This document shows positions 17,407-25,148 of a stretch of 64,000 bases of DNA, one piece after another. Every line of letters starts with the position of its first letter. Positions within the stretch are counted from its first letter, which is position 1. Source of the stretch: Pediococcus inopinatus (GTDB lineage Bacteria > Bacillota > Bacilli > Lactobacillales > Lactobacillaceae). Below the pieces are notes generated by a model, which made no database searches, had not been told where the DNA came from, and saw only the letters and a list, made by a program, of their open reading frames with translations. Where the stretch lies: positions 682,001 to 746,000 of the forward strand of contig NZ_CP019981.1 of NCBI RefSeq assembly GCF_002982135.1, read 5' to 3'. The translations under genes and the position numbers were made by a program.

Positions 17407-18285
17407 ATGAGTGATGAAAATCAGACCACAGAAACACAAGAACAGCCAAACGCAAGATTGAAACAAAGCCTTTCAGGAAAAGTGGCTTTCTTAAATTCGT
17501 TGCAGACTGCCGTTGATCAACAAGATGATCGGTTGATCTATGAATTATTAGATCCAGAACGTTATCATACAGAGATTTCGAGTACAAATGACTCAGTAAA
17601 ATCTGGTTATTTCAACTTGGTTGAAGATGTCCGAAGCCAAATTGGTCATTATTTAAGTTACCAACTAATTGATTATTTAGCTGAAATCTATCCATTCTTC
17701 TATTATCGAGAGGTCTCTGAAGGAGAATTTAAGATCTTATTTGGTAACTGGTGGGATCGTCGTGAATTCGGGTTCTTAGACGTTTTAAATCTTGAATTTC
17801 AGTTTGATAAGGATGAGTATCAAAAACTTTCTGGTACTTTTGAATTAGATGCTAATAATAAACATCTAAACACAGAAAAGATTGCTCAAATTTCAGAAGA
17901 AAACAAACAATTACAAGACTTGCTGGCTAATCAGGATCAGCGAGAACAGAGAAAAGCACAATTGCGTGATCAGCTCCAAGATACGAGCTCAAATAGTTCC
18001 TTTTGGGAGAGTGGCAAGGTTAAAGAAGAACGCCAAGCAGTTAAAGACGAGCTCAGCAAATTAACTGATGAAGACCAAAAGGCTGCAGATGCACGGAATA
18101 CGATGAAGAGTAATGAAGATCGAATTTTAGCATTGTCAAAAGAAGATACTATTTTAAGCTATGAAAAACAAGCCATAAAGCAAGCATTTGGAAGTTTTGA
18201 GTCATTTACAAACCATTCCAAAAAATTGTATGCAGACTATTTGACGAGTTTGATTGGAAAGGAAAAGGTACGTGCTGATGAGTAA
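17407..18285 (+). CDS. Unrecognised coiled-coil protein, first gene of the post-glnA operon
   Basis: I do not recognise this 292-residue soluble protein. Residues 1-20 are polar and probably disordered. Residues 20-135 look globular, with aromatic-rich helices and strands (EIYPFFYYREVSEGEFKI, then FGNWWDRREF). Residues 150-250 are strongly charged, glutamine- and lysine-rich and helical, a likely coiled coil (LANQDQREQRKAQLRDQL). There is no signal peptide or membrane helix. Such charged helices attract automatic names like exonuclease SbcC, but no ATPase motif is present. The stop overlaps the start of the next gene by 8 bases, so translation is probably coupled. AGGAG lies 9 bases before the ATG. 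Confidence 0.8.
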   Translation: MSDENQTTETQEQPNARLKQSLSGKVAFLNSLQTAVDQQDDRLIYELLDPERYHTEISSTNDSVKSGYFNLVEDVRSQIGHYLSYQLIDYLAEIYPFFYYREVSEGEFKILFGNWWDRREFGFLDVLNLEFQFDKDEYQKLSGTFELDANNKHLNTEKIAQISEENKQLQDLLANQDQREQRKAQLRDQLQDTSSNSSFWESGKVKEERQAVKDELSKLTDEDQKAADARNTMKSNEDRILALSKEDTILSYEKQAIKQAFGSFESFTNHSKKLYADYLTSLIGKEKVRADE

Positions 18286-19219
18286 TGAATCTTTGAATCC
18301 TTCAAGCTTAACAACTAGTGGTCGTTTGGTGGCATACAGTGATTCGTTAAAGGCTGGCATTCAGCATGGTATCGAATTTACAAAATTATTTGATCAGTTA
18401 ACGAATACAAAAGATGCGAATGAACTTTTGGAAGCGTCTACTGCACTTTTTAATTTTCAAATGGACACAGATTATGTTGTCTATCCACATAAATATGATG
18501 CTAACGACTATTACTTAATTTTTATGAGTCGCTTACTTGAACTGCACAATGACAAAGATGCCGTTTTGCATTCACGCGAGGACAATTTAAAAGCAGATAC
18601 ATTGTTTCAAACTTTTCCAAGTGTTGATGACACAGAGGAGTTTCACTTTGAGCAACGTGCTAATCAAGATGGAGCATTTTATGTTGAACAAAATAGCCAT
18701 CAAGTTATTTTTTCCTTAAATCTCGAAGCCAAAACGATGTATTTTAACTCTGACACGATTACGAAGCTTTTTATTACGGAGTGGAGTGATAAATCAGATA
18801 CAGATGCCATTACGGACGCTGTCGATTTGTTTATTCAGTTTGGCCAATATTTAGTTAGTGATTTTGACTTTAACGTAGACTTTAATATGCTTGATGCTTC
18901 AAATAATAAGAAGTATATCTTGGCTAATAAAGATTTATCAGAACAGATTATGGACAAATTGTTTGTTGCAACTGCTGATAATAATTTAATGCTGCAGAAC
19001 ATGGATGAGGTTCAGGGGGCATTTTTGGACCTTGGGAACCACATTATCTTTAGCTTGTACAAAGAAATGCATGCTGATGGCAGTAGCAACTGGGTAATTA
19101 CGGTGCAAGATCCTGAAGAACAGTATTCACTTTTTGAAATTTTTAATCAATTTAGTTTCTTAAAGAAATGGTTTCTCGATAATCTTGATGAGCTTCAAAT
19201 TGGTTCCAAAATGGTTTAG
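18278..19219 (+). CDS. Unrecognised acidic protein, second gene of the post-glnA operon
   Basis: This 313-residue protein is soluble and acidic, with no signal peptide, membrane helix or motif I can name. It alternates aspartate- and phenylalanine-rich segments (DFDFNVDFNMLDASNN) with amphipathic helices (QYSLFEIFNQFSFLKKWF). The start is ATG at 18278, inside the last codons of the preceding gene. An earlier in-frame TTG at 18254 is less likely because the ATG has an AAGG-type site upstream. Its stop lies 14 bases before the next gene. Coupling on both sides suggests a functional unit with its neighbours. Confidence 0.78.
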   Translation: MSNESLNPSSLTTSGRLVAYSDSLKAGIQHGIEFTKLFDQLTNTKDANELLEASTALFNFQMDTDYVVYPHKYDANDYYLIFMSRLLELHNDKDAVLHSREDNLKADTLFQTFPSVDDTEEFHFEQRANQDGAFYVEQNSHQVIFSLNLEAKTMYFNSDTITKLFITEWSDKSDTDAITDAVDLFIQFGQYLVSDFDFNVDFNMLDASNNKKYILANKDLSEQIMDKLFVATADNNLMLQNMDEVQGAFLDLGNHIIFSLYKEMHADGSSNWVITVQDPEEQYSLFEIFNQFSFLKKWFLDNLDELQIGSKMV

Positions 19220-19233
19220 AGTGGGTGAAATAA

Positions 19234-19776
19234 GTGATAGATATTCCAAAAATGTTACAGACTTCTGTTCAACTAGATCGGAGTATTGCAACTGAAAAGC
19301 AGCTAGCTTTGAATGGCAGTGCACGTATAAAAAACACGTTATTATCTCTGGATGTGGAACTATCTGAGGTAGCTAATACTTCGGAGTGGTTTAAAGTTTG
19401 GAAAGAGCATAAAGGGAAACATGATGACGGTAAAACAGTTCGTGAGACACTTTTGTTTGAATATGTGGATGCGATTGATTTTTTCTTAGTGTTTGCAAGC
19501 CAAAAACAATGGGTAGAAAATGTTGATTTAACAAACGAACAGTTTGAAAAGTTAGCAGACAAAACAAACAAACTAGATTTGACAAGTACGTACTTGTCCA
19601 TTAAGTCCATGTTGTTTAGCAGCCAAGTCAGCAATCGACCAGATAATTTTCGACATGCTTGGCATTTATATTTAAAATTAGGCATGGTTGGATTTGGCTT
19701 TTCAGCAGCAGAAATTGAAAAAGCTTACTATGATAAGAATAAAATTAATTATAAACGGCAACAATCTGGATATTAA
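19234..19776 (+). CDS. dUTPase_2-like (all-alpha NTP pyrophosphatase) protein
   Basis: The 180-residue protein resembles dimeric dUTP diphosphatases of the all-alpha NTP-pyrophosphatase fold. LDVELSEVANTSEWFKVWK (about residues 35-53) corresponds to the first metal-binding helix with its ExxE pattern. FEYVDAIDFFLVFA (70-83) corresponds to the second, with its ExxD pattern. The C-terminal LGMVGFGFSAAEIEKAYYDK and NYKRQQSGY match the end of the family. The acidic ligands appear retained, so a nucleotide-hydrolysing activity (dUTP to dUMP and pyrophosphate) is plausible. Substrate is not proven. The start is GTG at 19234, with GGGTG upstream. It is the last gene before a very strong terminator. 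Confidence 0.8.
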   Translation: MIDIPKMLQTSVQLDRSIATEKQLALNGSARIKNTLLSLDVELSEVANTSEWFKVWKEHKGKHDDGKTVRETLLFEYVDAIDFFLVFASQKQWVENVDLTNEQFEKLADKTNKLDLTSTYLSIKSMLFSSQVSNRPDNFRHAWHLYLKLGMVGFGFSAAEIEKAYYDKNKINYKRQQSGY

Positions 19777-19792
19777 GTTTAGTTAAAAATAT

Positions 19793-19852
19793 AAAATAGG
19801 ATCGAAACAAAATTAGTTACGCAATAATTTTGTTTCGATCCTATTTTATTAT
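19793..19852. terminator. Strong bidirectional terminator
   Basis: Perfect 23-bp arms at 19793-19815 and 19825-19847 surround a 9-base loop. A/T-rich ends lie on both sides. It closes the post-glnA operon and can also stop the small minus-strand ORF at 19860-19994. Confidence 0.9.
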
Positions 19853-19859
19853 ATTTATA

Positions 19860-19994
19860 TTACTTACGAATTGTTTTCAAATCTTTGTTCTTTGAGCGCG
19901 TTTTCGATTGCGGAGACAAAGAATCCCAATCGTTTATTACCTGAATAATAACAGCAAAAATAAAAATAAAAAGAATGATCATCAATGGTCCCAT
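19860..19994 (-). CDS. Small single-pass membrane protein, unknown
   Basis: This 44-residue ORF encodes a short N-terminus and one very hydrophobic helix (LMIILFIFIFAVIIQVI, residues 4-20), then a polar basic tail ending KTIRK. Support for expression is good: GGAGG lies 7 bases before the ATG, a TTGAAA-N17-CATAAT promoter lies upstream, and a terminator lies downstream. I do not recognise the family. It could be a regulatory small membrane protein. Hydrophobic single-helix type I toxins are an alternative, but no antisense RNA promoter was evident. Confidence 0.6.
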   Translation of the reverse strand: MGPLMIILFIFIFAVIIQVINDWDSLSPQSKTRSKNKDLKTIRK

Positions 19995-20025
19995 ATGAAC
20001 GCCTCCAATCGAATTTTACATTCTC

Positions 20026-20054
20026 ATTATGGCTGTGTTACAGAAATGTTTCAA
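20026..20054 (-). promoter_or_regulatory. Promoter of the small membrane ORF
   Basis: On the minus strand, TTGAAA (20054-20049) and CATAAT (20031-20026) are 17 bases apart, and the ATG follows 31 bases after the -10. Confidence 0.55.
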
Positions 20055-20115
20055 CTGATATGCTCATTCATCGTGTATAGCAACATTTTTGAATAAACGC
20101 TTAGATTTTTGTATA

Positions 20116-20144
20116 CAAAAAAACTTGAGATAAATTATCTCAAG
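20116..20144 (-). terminator. Terminator of the lipoprotein gene
   Basis: CTTGAGATA and TATCTCAAG (20124-20132, 20136-20144) form a perfect 9-bp stem. On the minus strand a T-run follows at 20123-20117. Confidence 0.8.
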
Positions 20145-20160
20145 CCTTTATTCTGGTGTC

Positions 20161-20673
20161 TTATTGATTTGTACCGACATTATTTAGTTTTTTCTGAGCG
20201 TTAGTATCTTTAATTAATTGATCGTATATTTTTTGCCGGTTTGAAGCTTGCTTTGTAATTGGTTTGACCATCAATTTCACAGATTTATGGAATTCAGTAC
20301 TAATGGTTCCCGATAGATCGTCATCAAAACCGTAGTGATTTTCATAGGCGTTTTTAACGATATGCTTAATACTCTTCTTGTTACTGATTAAAACGGCCTT
20401 CAACTGGCTTTTGTCTTGTTTTGACATGTTTTTGCTGGCATTTTTATTTAATTCATCAATAGCCGAATAAATCTTATTTGCCGTTTTAGGTTTTTCAGAA
20501 TCAAATTTTTCTAGTGCCTGTAACAAGTGGTTTAAATATTTTTTATCAGTTTGAACTTGAGTATATTTTGCAGAACTAACTACAACTGTGCCGTACACTT
20601 TGTTTCGATTACATCCCGTCAACAGCAGTCCTATGATGAGAAAGGGAAGTAACCAATAGATCTTCTTTTTCAT
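20161..20673 (-). CDS. Predicted lipoprotein, unknown function
   Basis: The 170-residue protein starts with MKKK, a hydrophobic helix, and a lipobox LLTGC with the lipidated cysteine at residue 21, so it should be anchored on the outer face of the membrane. The mature part is lysine-rich, mostly helical and without a motif I recognise (TANKIYSAIDELNKNASK). The ATG at 20673 is preferred over the in-frame ATG at 20691, because AAGGAAG lies 7-8 bases upstream of it and the signal peptide then begins normally. It is a single-gene transcript. Confidence 0.82.
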   Translation of the reverse strand: MKKKIYWLLPFLIIGLLLTGCNRNKVYGTVVVSSAKYTQVQTDKKYLNHLLQALEKFDSEKPKTANKIYSAIDELNKNASKNMSKQDKSQLKAVLISNKKSIKHIVKNAYENHYGFDDDLSGTISTEFHKSVKLMVKPITKQASNRQKIYDQLIKDTNAQKKLNNVGTNQ

Positions 20674-20704
20674 GTCATCAACTTCCTTCATACTTACTAC
20701 TCAC

Positions 20705-20733
20705 ATGATACCGAAAAATGGGCAAAAATGAAA
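20705..20733 (-). promoter_or_regulatory. Candidate promoter of the lipoprotein gene
   Basis: On the minus strand, TTTCAT (20733-20728) and TATCAT (20710-20705) are 17 bases apart, 32 bases before the start codon. Confidence 0.45.
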
Positions 20734-20825
20734 GCATTTACGTAGCTCTTATTCAGAATAACTAAAATATTCGAAAGATTTCCTTGGTGCAAACTAGAAA
20801 AGCAGTTACAGATATCTAAACAGTG

Positions 20826-20854
20826 TTGACGAACATTTTTTTTTACTTTATAAT
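20826..20854 (+). promoter_or_regulatory. Promoter of tRNA-Arg
   Basis: TTGACG (20826-20831) and a perfect TATAAT (20849-20854) are 17 bases apart. The mature tRNA begins 10 bases after the -10. This is the best promoter match in the window. Confidence 0.9.
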
Positions 20855-20863
20855 CAATAACGC

Positions 20864-20937
20864 GGACCGGTAGCTCAGCTGGATAGAGCATCCGCCTTCT
20901 AAGCGGAGGGTCGTGAGTTCGAACCTCACCCGGTTCA
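20864..20937 (+). tRNA. tRNA-Arg (anticodon TCT)
   Basis: A complete cloverleaf can be drawn. The 7-bp acceptor GGACCGG pairs with CCGGTTC (one G-T), the D arm starts AGCTCAG, the anticodon stem TCCGC/GCGGA holds loop CTTCTAA with anticodon TCT, and the T arm contains GTTCGAA. It reads AGA/AGG arginine codons. The discriminator is A, and CCA is not encoded. It stands alone with its own promoter and terminator. Confidence 0.95.
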
Positions 20938-20970
20938 TTAAAGAATAGAATGGAATTTTTACATAATTCA

Positions 20971-20999
20971 AGAATGCTAATCTAAGGCATTCTTTTTTT
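20971..20999 (+). terminator. Terminator of tRNA-Arg
   Basis: AGAATGC (20971-20977) pairs with GCATTCT (20987-20993), followed by seven T. No gene lies between here and the clcA ribosome site at about 21200. Confidence 0.85.
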
Positions 21000-21216
21000 G
21001 TATATTGAGAAAACACCCAAACTACGTTAGAAGCACTCCACATTTTAAATGAGCAGTCACTAAATAGTTAATAGGCAACAAGGGGTTAAGAGCCTGCCTC
21101 GTGATTTGTTGAGTTTTAAGCGATTATGGTATAGTTATTTTCTGAGTTTTTTAAATGGAATCACAATTTACATAGCAATAATTTACGATCATTATATTAA
21201 AAGGAGCAAAAGAACA

Positions 21217-22770
21217 ATGCATTTTATTAATAGTCATACTAGCAATATTCGATTGAATTTTATTCTTAAAGCTTTATGTGTAGGCTTAATCACCGGGGTA
21301 GTGGTCAGTTCATTTCGGTGGCTGGCTGAATTGGCGGGAAATTTTAGTTTAAGTATTTACAAACAAGTTGGCCAAAACCATTGGCTACTCTTAGTTTTAA
21401 TTGCATTAGCATTTGTAGTTACGTACATAGTTAGTTTGCTGATGCGGGGTGATCCAAATATTAAAGGTGCCGGTATTCCTCAGGTGGAGGCCCAATTATC
21501 TGGATTTATGGAGATGGATTGGCACTCGGTGATTTGGCGCAAATATTTTGCTAGTGTGTTAACAATGAGTACAAGTATTTTTGTTGGTCGTGAAGGCCCA
21601 TCTGTTCAACTAGGAGCGGCCGTTGGACAAGGACTAGCAGAAACCAGACATTATTCAGCTTCACAGAGACGGATTCTGATTGCAAATGGGGCAGCGGCTG
21701 GTCTGGCTGCTGCTTTTAATGCGCCATTAGCTGGGACCTTTTTTGTAATGGAAGAAATTTATCATAATTTTTCACCTTTAGTTTGGATCACATCACTTAC
21801 CAGCGCATTAAGTGCTAATTTTATTTCACTCTATGTTTTTGGACTGGGACCAGTATTGCCAATTAATTATCAAAATATCTTTCCACTTAGCCATTATTGG
21901 CAATTATTATTGTTAGGAATTATTTTGGGATTGGCCAGCCGTCTATATCAGATTGGCCTATTGAAAGTCCCAGGGATGTTCGATCGCATTAAAAAAATTC
22001 CCTGGTATTACAAAAGTTTGATTCCGATGTTATTGGTTATCCCAATTGGGGTATTTTTACCAATCACATTAGGAAGTGGTAGTCACGTCGTTTTAAATAT
22101 TTCTCATGTAATGCCTAGTCTGACCGTTTTACTAATTTTACTTGTTGTTCGATTTGTCTTCGCCATGATTTCGTATGGTGCGGGTGTTGCGGGCGGATTT
22201 TTCATGCCTATTTTAGCTGTTGGTGCTTTGATCGGCGCTATTGTTGGCAATCTATTATATAGTGCAAATTTACTTGATTTAGGGTTTGTGAACAACCTGA
22301 TTATTTTTAGTATGGCGGCATATTTTGCGGGAATTAGTAAGGCCCCGTTTACAGCAATTATGTTGATTACTGAATTAGTAGGAAGTATGCGAAACTTTAT
22401 GCCACTTGCTTTTGTTGTTTTAATTGCCTATTTGGTTGTTGATTTAACAAATGGGGCTCCAATCTATGAATCACTTGCTGAACGATTAGCCACGTTTAAA
22501 CAGTTGCCAATTTTTAAAGGTCGTAATGAACAAGTACAAATTCCAGTTTACGCGCAAAGTCTGGCAGAGGACCAACAAGTCAGACGTGTGGAGTGGCCAC
22601 AAAATAGCATTCTAACGACCATTCGCCGGGGTAGCCATGAAATAGTCCCTAGTGGAGATACATTGATCGTCGCGGGCGATTTATTGATTTTTACAATTCC
22701 GAGTGATGCTAGTGGGGAAATCAGGCCCAAATTAATTGCCTTAACCCAGTTTTTGACTGAAAATAGCTAA
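21217..22770 (+). CDS. clcA: ClC-type chloride/proton antiporter with C-terminal TrkA-C domain
   Basis: The 517-residue membrane protein belongs to the ClC family. VGREGPSVQLGA contains the gating glutamate. LAGTFFVMEEIYHNF carries the glutamate pair that in Escherichia coli ClC-ec1 includes the internal proton-transfer residue, so an antiporter rather than a channel is likely. About ten hydrophobic segments precede a C-terminal cytoplasmic TrkA-C-like domain (from about residue 430). The ATG at 21217 has AAAGGAG upstream; an in-frame TTG at 21106 would add 37 residues without a ribosome site. It may aid acid resistance or anion export. Confidence 0.92.
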   Translation: MHFINSHTSNIRLNFILKALCVGLITGVVVSSFRWLAELAGNFSLSIYKQVGQNHWLLLVLIALAFVVTYIVSLLMRGDPNIKGAGIPQVEAQLSGFMEMDWHSVIWRKYFASVLTMSTSIFVGREGPSVQLGAAVGQGLAETRHYSASQRRILIANGAAAGLAAAFNAPLAGTFFVMEEIYHNFSPLVWITSLTSALSANFISLYVFGLGPVLPINYQNIFPLSHYWQLLLLGIILGLASRLYQIGLLKVPGMFDRIKKIPWYYKSLIPMLLVIPIGVFLPITLGSGSHVVLNISHVMPSLTVLLILLVVRFVFAMISYGAGVAGGFFMPILAVGALIGAIVGNLLYSANLLDLGFVNNLIIFSMAAYFAGISKAPFTAIMLITELVGSMRNFMPLAFVVLIAYLVVDLTNGAPIYESLAERLATFKQLPIFKGRNEQVQIPVYAQSLAEDQQVRRVEWPQNSILTTIRRGSHEIVPSGDTLIVAGDLLIFTIPSDASGEIRPKLIALTQFLTENS

Positions 22771-22787
22771 ATATAAGAGGACGAACT

Positions 22788-23249
22788 TTGGAAATAAAAT
22801 GCATAACAAAATATAGTGCTGAACATTATAAATTATTATTGACTGCCGATCCAGATCTTCAAATGGTGGAAGGTTATTTACCGAAAAGTATTGGATTTCA
22901 GTTGGTTGATGGAGACCAAGTAGTTGGAATTGTGCTTTTAGTGCCAATGAATTCCAAAAAAATTGAGCTGAAAAATATTGCAGTCAGACCCGATTATCAA
23001 CATAAAGGTCTTGCGCAAAAGCTAATCAAAAATGTTCTTCGGTATGCTAAACAGCACGAATTTAGTGAAATGATTGTGGGTACTGGGAGTACGAGTTTTG
23101 AGCAACTTTATCTTTATCAGAAAATGGGTTTTCGTTGCTTTGCAATTCGGGTAGATTTTTTTAGTGATAATTATAAGAAGCCAATTGTAGAAAATGGTTT
23201 AAGGCTTCACGATATGATTTTGCTTCGCCAAAAGATTACTAATGATTAA
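22788..23249 (+). CDS. GNAT family N-acetyltransferase
   Basis: This is a single-domain acetyltransferase of 153 residues. The acetyl-CoA motif is seen in VRPDYQHKGLAQKLIKNVL (about residues 67-85), preceded by the beta strand KKIELKNIAV. The C-terminal YLYQKMGFRCFAIR is the usual last part of the fold. The substrate cannot be predicted. The start is TTG at 22788, with AGAGGA 7 bases upstream. It is 17 bases after clcA and probably cotranscribed. Confidence 0.88.
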   Translation: MEIKCITKYSAEHYKLLLTADPDLQMVEGYLPKSIGFQLVDGDQVVGIVLLVPMNSKKIELKNIAVRPDYQHKGLAQKLIKNVLRYAKQHEFSEMIVGTGSTSFEQLYLYQKMGFRCFAIRVDFFSDNYKKPIVENGLRLHDMILLRQKITND

Positions 23250-23285
23250 TTTATTGACCGAATTATTCTAATAATCTTTTTTCTT
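23232..23285 (+). terminator. Possible terminator after the GNAT gene
   Basis: AAGATTA at the end of the gene (23232-23238) pairs with TAATCTT (23272-23278), followed by T-rich sequence. The stem is A/T-rich and the loop long, so this is weak. Confidence 0.35.
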
Positions 23286-23350
23286 TGTTTTTTGAGGAAA
23301 GGTGCCGTAAAATAAAAGGCTGTAAGGACTAGGGTTAGTGGAGGCTTGCC

Positions 23351-23977
23351 ATGGAAAACAAATCGGATCCGAGGGTTATTAAAACAAAACGGCAACTTAA
23401 AGCGGCACTCATATCTTTGTTAGCCAAGCAAAGTGTGCAGAGCTTGAATATTCAACGAATTACGCAGACCGCTAAAGTGACACGAGGGACCTTTTATCTG
23501 CATTACACAGATAAGAAAGATTTCGTTCAAAGAGTCGTTCATGACTTTGTGGAAGACTTTTTTCGGAATTCTTTGGTAGATGCCAAGCCTTTTTTAGAAA
23601 GTAAAATTGAAATTTCAGAACACCAAGTTCAAGTGTTTTCTTTGGAGGCAGGATTTAAATACATTGCAACTGAATACCAAACGTTTATGGTTTTGTTTGG
23701 TCTGACAGGCGAAAATGAATTTAGTGAAGAAATAAAATCTGAATTTTTACAGTGGTTGAGAAATTTTTCGGAAAAGCTTGATTTAGATTCAAGTTCACAG
23801 GAAATACCCAATACTTTAAAAAGAGAATTCGTCATTTCTGGTTTTATAGGATTAATTCAAGATTGGCTGGCCCAAGGAATGATCTATACCCCGCATTTTA
23901 TCAGTGTCAAAGTTTATGAACTGTTGCATCAGAACAGTTCAGAAAAAATTGATGCGACTGATTTCTTTGTTATTTAA
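23351..23977 (+). CDS. TetR/AcrR family transcriptional regulator
   Basis: The 208-residue protein has an N-terminal TetR helix-turn-helix (IQRITQTAKVTRGTFYLHYT, about residues 37-56) and an all-helical ligand-binding C-terminal region of the type common in Firmicutes (VFSLEAGFKYIATEYQTF). The targets are not obvious: no transporter or enzyme is divergently transcribed, and I found no palindromic operator in the 100-base upstream gap. GGAGG lies 8 bases before the ATG. It is followed by the ribosomal L21 leader, an unrelated unit. Confidence 0.9.
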   Translation: MENKSDPRVIKTKRQLKAALISLLAKQSVQSLNIQRITQTAKVTRGTFYLHYTDKKDFVQRVVHDFVEDFFRNSLVDAKPFLESKIEISEHQVQVFSLEAGFKYIATEYQTFMVLFGLTGENEFSEEIKSEFLQWLRNFSEKLDLDSSSQEIPNTLKREFVISGFIGLIQDWLAQGMIYTPHFISVKVYELLHQNSSEKIDATDFFVI

Positions 23978-23985
23978 GGTACTGG

Positions 23986-24014
23986 TTGATTTTCTCGGTT
24001 CTTTTTGGTATCAT
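23986..24014 (+). promoter_or_regulatory. Promoter of rplU-prp-rpmA
   Basis: TTGATT (23986-23991) and TATCAT (24009-24014) are exactly 17 bases apart. Initiation near 24021 gives a leader of about 100 bases. Confidence 0.75.
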
Positions 24015-24020
24015 TGTAAT

Positions 24021-24110
24021 GTTGTATTTGTGGCTTCCACAGCTACAACCGCTCGGCTTGAGTTTTAAGTTCTAGAAATAGACACTTAAAGCTGGCGAGT
24101 ATTAGAAAAT
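24021..24110 (+). ncRNA. Ribosomal protein L21 leader
   Basis: The leader between the promoter and rplU can form two stems. One pairs TTGTA with TACAA around a small TGTGG/CCACA hairpin. The other pairs TTTAAGT with ACTTAAA, closed by CTCG/CGAG. This agrees with the L21 leader family found before rplU in Firmicutes, thought to mediate autoregulation by L21. The assignment rests on position and folding by eye. Confidence 0.7.
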
Positions 24111-24125
24111 GAGGAGGTGCACACT

Positions 24126-24434
24126 GTGTACGCAATTATTGAAACTGGTGGTAAACAACTTAAGGTTGAACAGGGCCAATCTATTTTTGTTGAAAAGCTC
24201 AATGTCAACGAAGGCGATAAGGTTACATTTGACCAAGTCTTATTCGTTGGTGGCGAAGCAACAAAGATTGGTTCACCAATCGTTGATGGCGCAACTGTTA
24301 ATGGAACTGTTGAAAAACAAGGCAAAGAAAAGAAAGTAACTACTTTCAAGTACAAAGCCAAGAAGAATCAGCATTCTAAGAAGGGTCATCGTCAACCATA
24401 TACAAAAGTTATGATTGATGCAATTAATGCTTAA
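24126..24434 (+). CDS. rplU: 50S ribosomal protein L21
   Basis: L21 binds 23S rRNA in the large subunit. The 102-residue sequence starts [17 protein letters not shown] and has the basic C-terminal [13 protein letters not shown], both diagnostic. The start is GTG at 24126, 8 bases after GAGGAGG. An in-frame GTG at 24117 overlaps that site and is rejected. It is the first gene of the L21-Prp-L27 operon. Confidence 0.97.
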   Translation: MYAIIETGGKQLKVEQGQSIFVEKLNVNEGDKVTFDQVLFVGGEATKIGSPIVDGATVNGTVEKQGKEKKVTTFKYKAKKNQHSKKGHRQPYTKVMIDAINA

Positions 24435-24449
24435 TTTTGGTGATTACCG

Positions 24450-24788
24450 ATGATCAAAGTAACGATTAAATTGAACAGTAAAACGGGCGTTGAACAATTT
24501 AAAATGATTGGACACGCTGATTCTGGTCCGTATGGACAGGATATCGTTTGTGCGGCTGCCTCAGTATTAGCAATTAATACAATTAATAGTATTGAGCAGA
24601 TTGTTGGTGTAAAACCGGAGACGAGTGAGGATTCTGAAAATGGTGGTTTATTAACCGCTAAATTTTCAGCAGACCATACTCGCGATCAGCTTTTACAAAT
24701 GCAAGCAATTTTGAGAAGCTTTGTGATTGGTATGAATGATGTTGCAAATAATTATTCACAATTTATAAAAGTGAATATTCAAGAATAA
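24450..24788 (+). CDS. prp: Ribosomal-processing cysteine protease Prp
   Basis: Prp removes the N-terminal extension of ribosomal protein L27 in Firmicutes and is essential where that extension exists. The 112-residue protein shows the catalytic histidine in GHADSGPYG (His22) and the catalytic cysteine in [12 protein letters not shown] (Cys34). It is encoded between rplU and rpmA. The adjacent L27 carries the extension and cleavage motif, so enzyme and substrate are both present. Confidence 0.95.
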   Translation: MIKVTIKLNSKTGVEQFKMIGHADSGPYGQDIVCAAASVLAINTINSIEQIVGVKPETSEDSENGGLLTAKFSADHTRDQLLQMQAILRSFVIGMNDVANNYSQFIKVNIQE

Positions 24789-24808
24789 ATATTCGGAGGT
24801 GTAAAGCT

Positions 24809-25096
24809 ATGTTAATGAATTTACAATTCTTTAGTCATCATAAGGGTGGTGGTTCCACCTCTAATGGTCGTGATTCAGCAGGTCGTCGTTTAGGTACAAA
24901 ACGTGCTGATGGACAACCCGTTAAGGGCGGTATGATTATCTACCGTCAACGTGGAACACATATTTACCCTGGAACAAACGTTGGTCGTGGAAATGATGAC
25001 ACATTATTTGCATTAACTGACGGTGTTGTGCGTTTCGAACGTAAGGGACGAGACAAGCGTCAAGTTTCTGTTTATCCTGCAGCAGATGCAGAATAG
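24809..25096 (+). CDS. rpmA: 50S ribosomal protein L27 with Prp-cleaved extension
   Basis: L27 reaches the peptidyl transferase centre. The 95-residue precursor begins [19 protein letters not shown]. The LQFF motif followed by a small residue is the Prp cleavage site, so maturation should remove eight residues and expose SHHKGG. The body ([19 protein letters not shown]) is standard. GGAGGTG lies 7 bases before the ATG. The operon ends with a terminator. Confidence 0.97.
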   Translation: MLMNLQFFSHHKGGGSTSNGRDSAGRRLGTKRADGQPVKGGMIIYRQRGTHIYPGTNVGRGNDDTLFALTDGVVRFERKGRDKRQVSVYPAADAE

Positions 25097-25107
25097 TTTT
25101 TAATGTG

Positions 25108-25148
25108 AAGAATCAGAACAACTGAGTTTTGTTCTGGTTCTTTTTTTG
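25108..25148 (+). terminator. Terminator of rplU-prp-rpmA
   Basis: The arms at 25110-25121 and 25129-25140 pair with one G-T wobble, followed by eight T. Confidence 0.85.

Noticed and set aside
20864..20937. tRNA-Arg as an integration site for a prophage or island
   Set aside because: No integrase gene and no repeat of the tRNA 3' end were found nearby.
20938..21216. Possible fluoride or other riboswitch upstream of the ClC gene
   Set aside because: The gap holds the tRNA terminator and short repeats, but none of the conserved fluoride riboswitch elements could be placed.
23978..24020. TetR operator downstream of the regulator gene controlling rplU
   Set aside because: No palindrome is present, and rplU has a normal constitutive-looking promoter.
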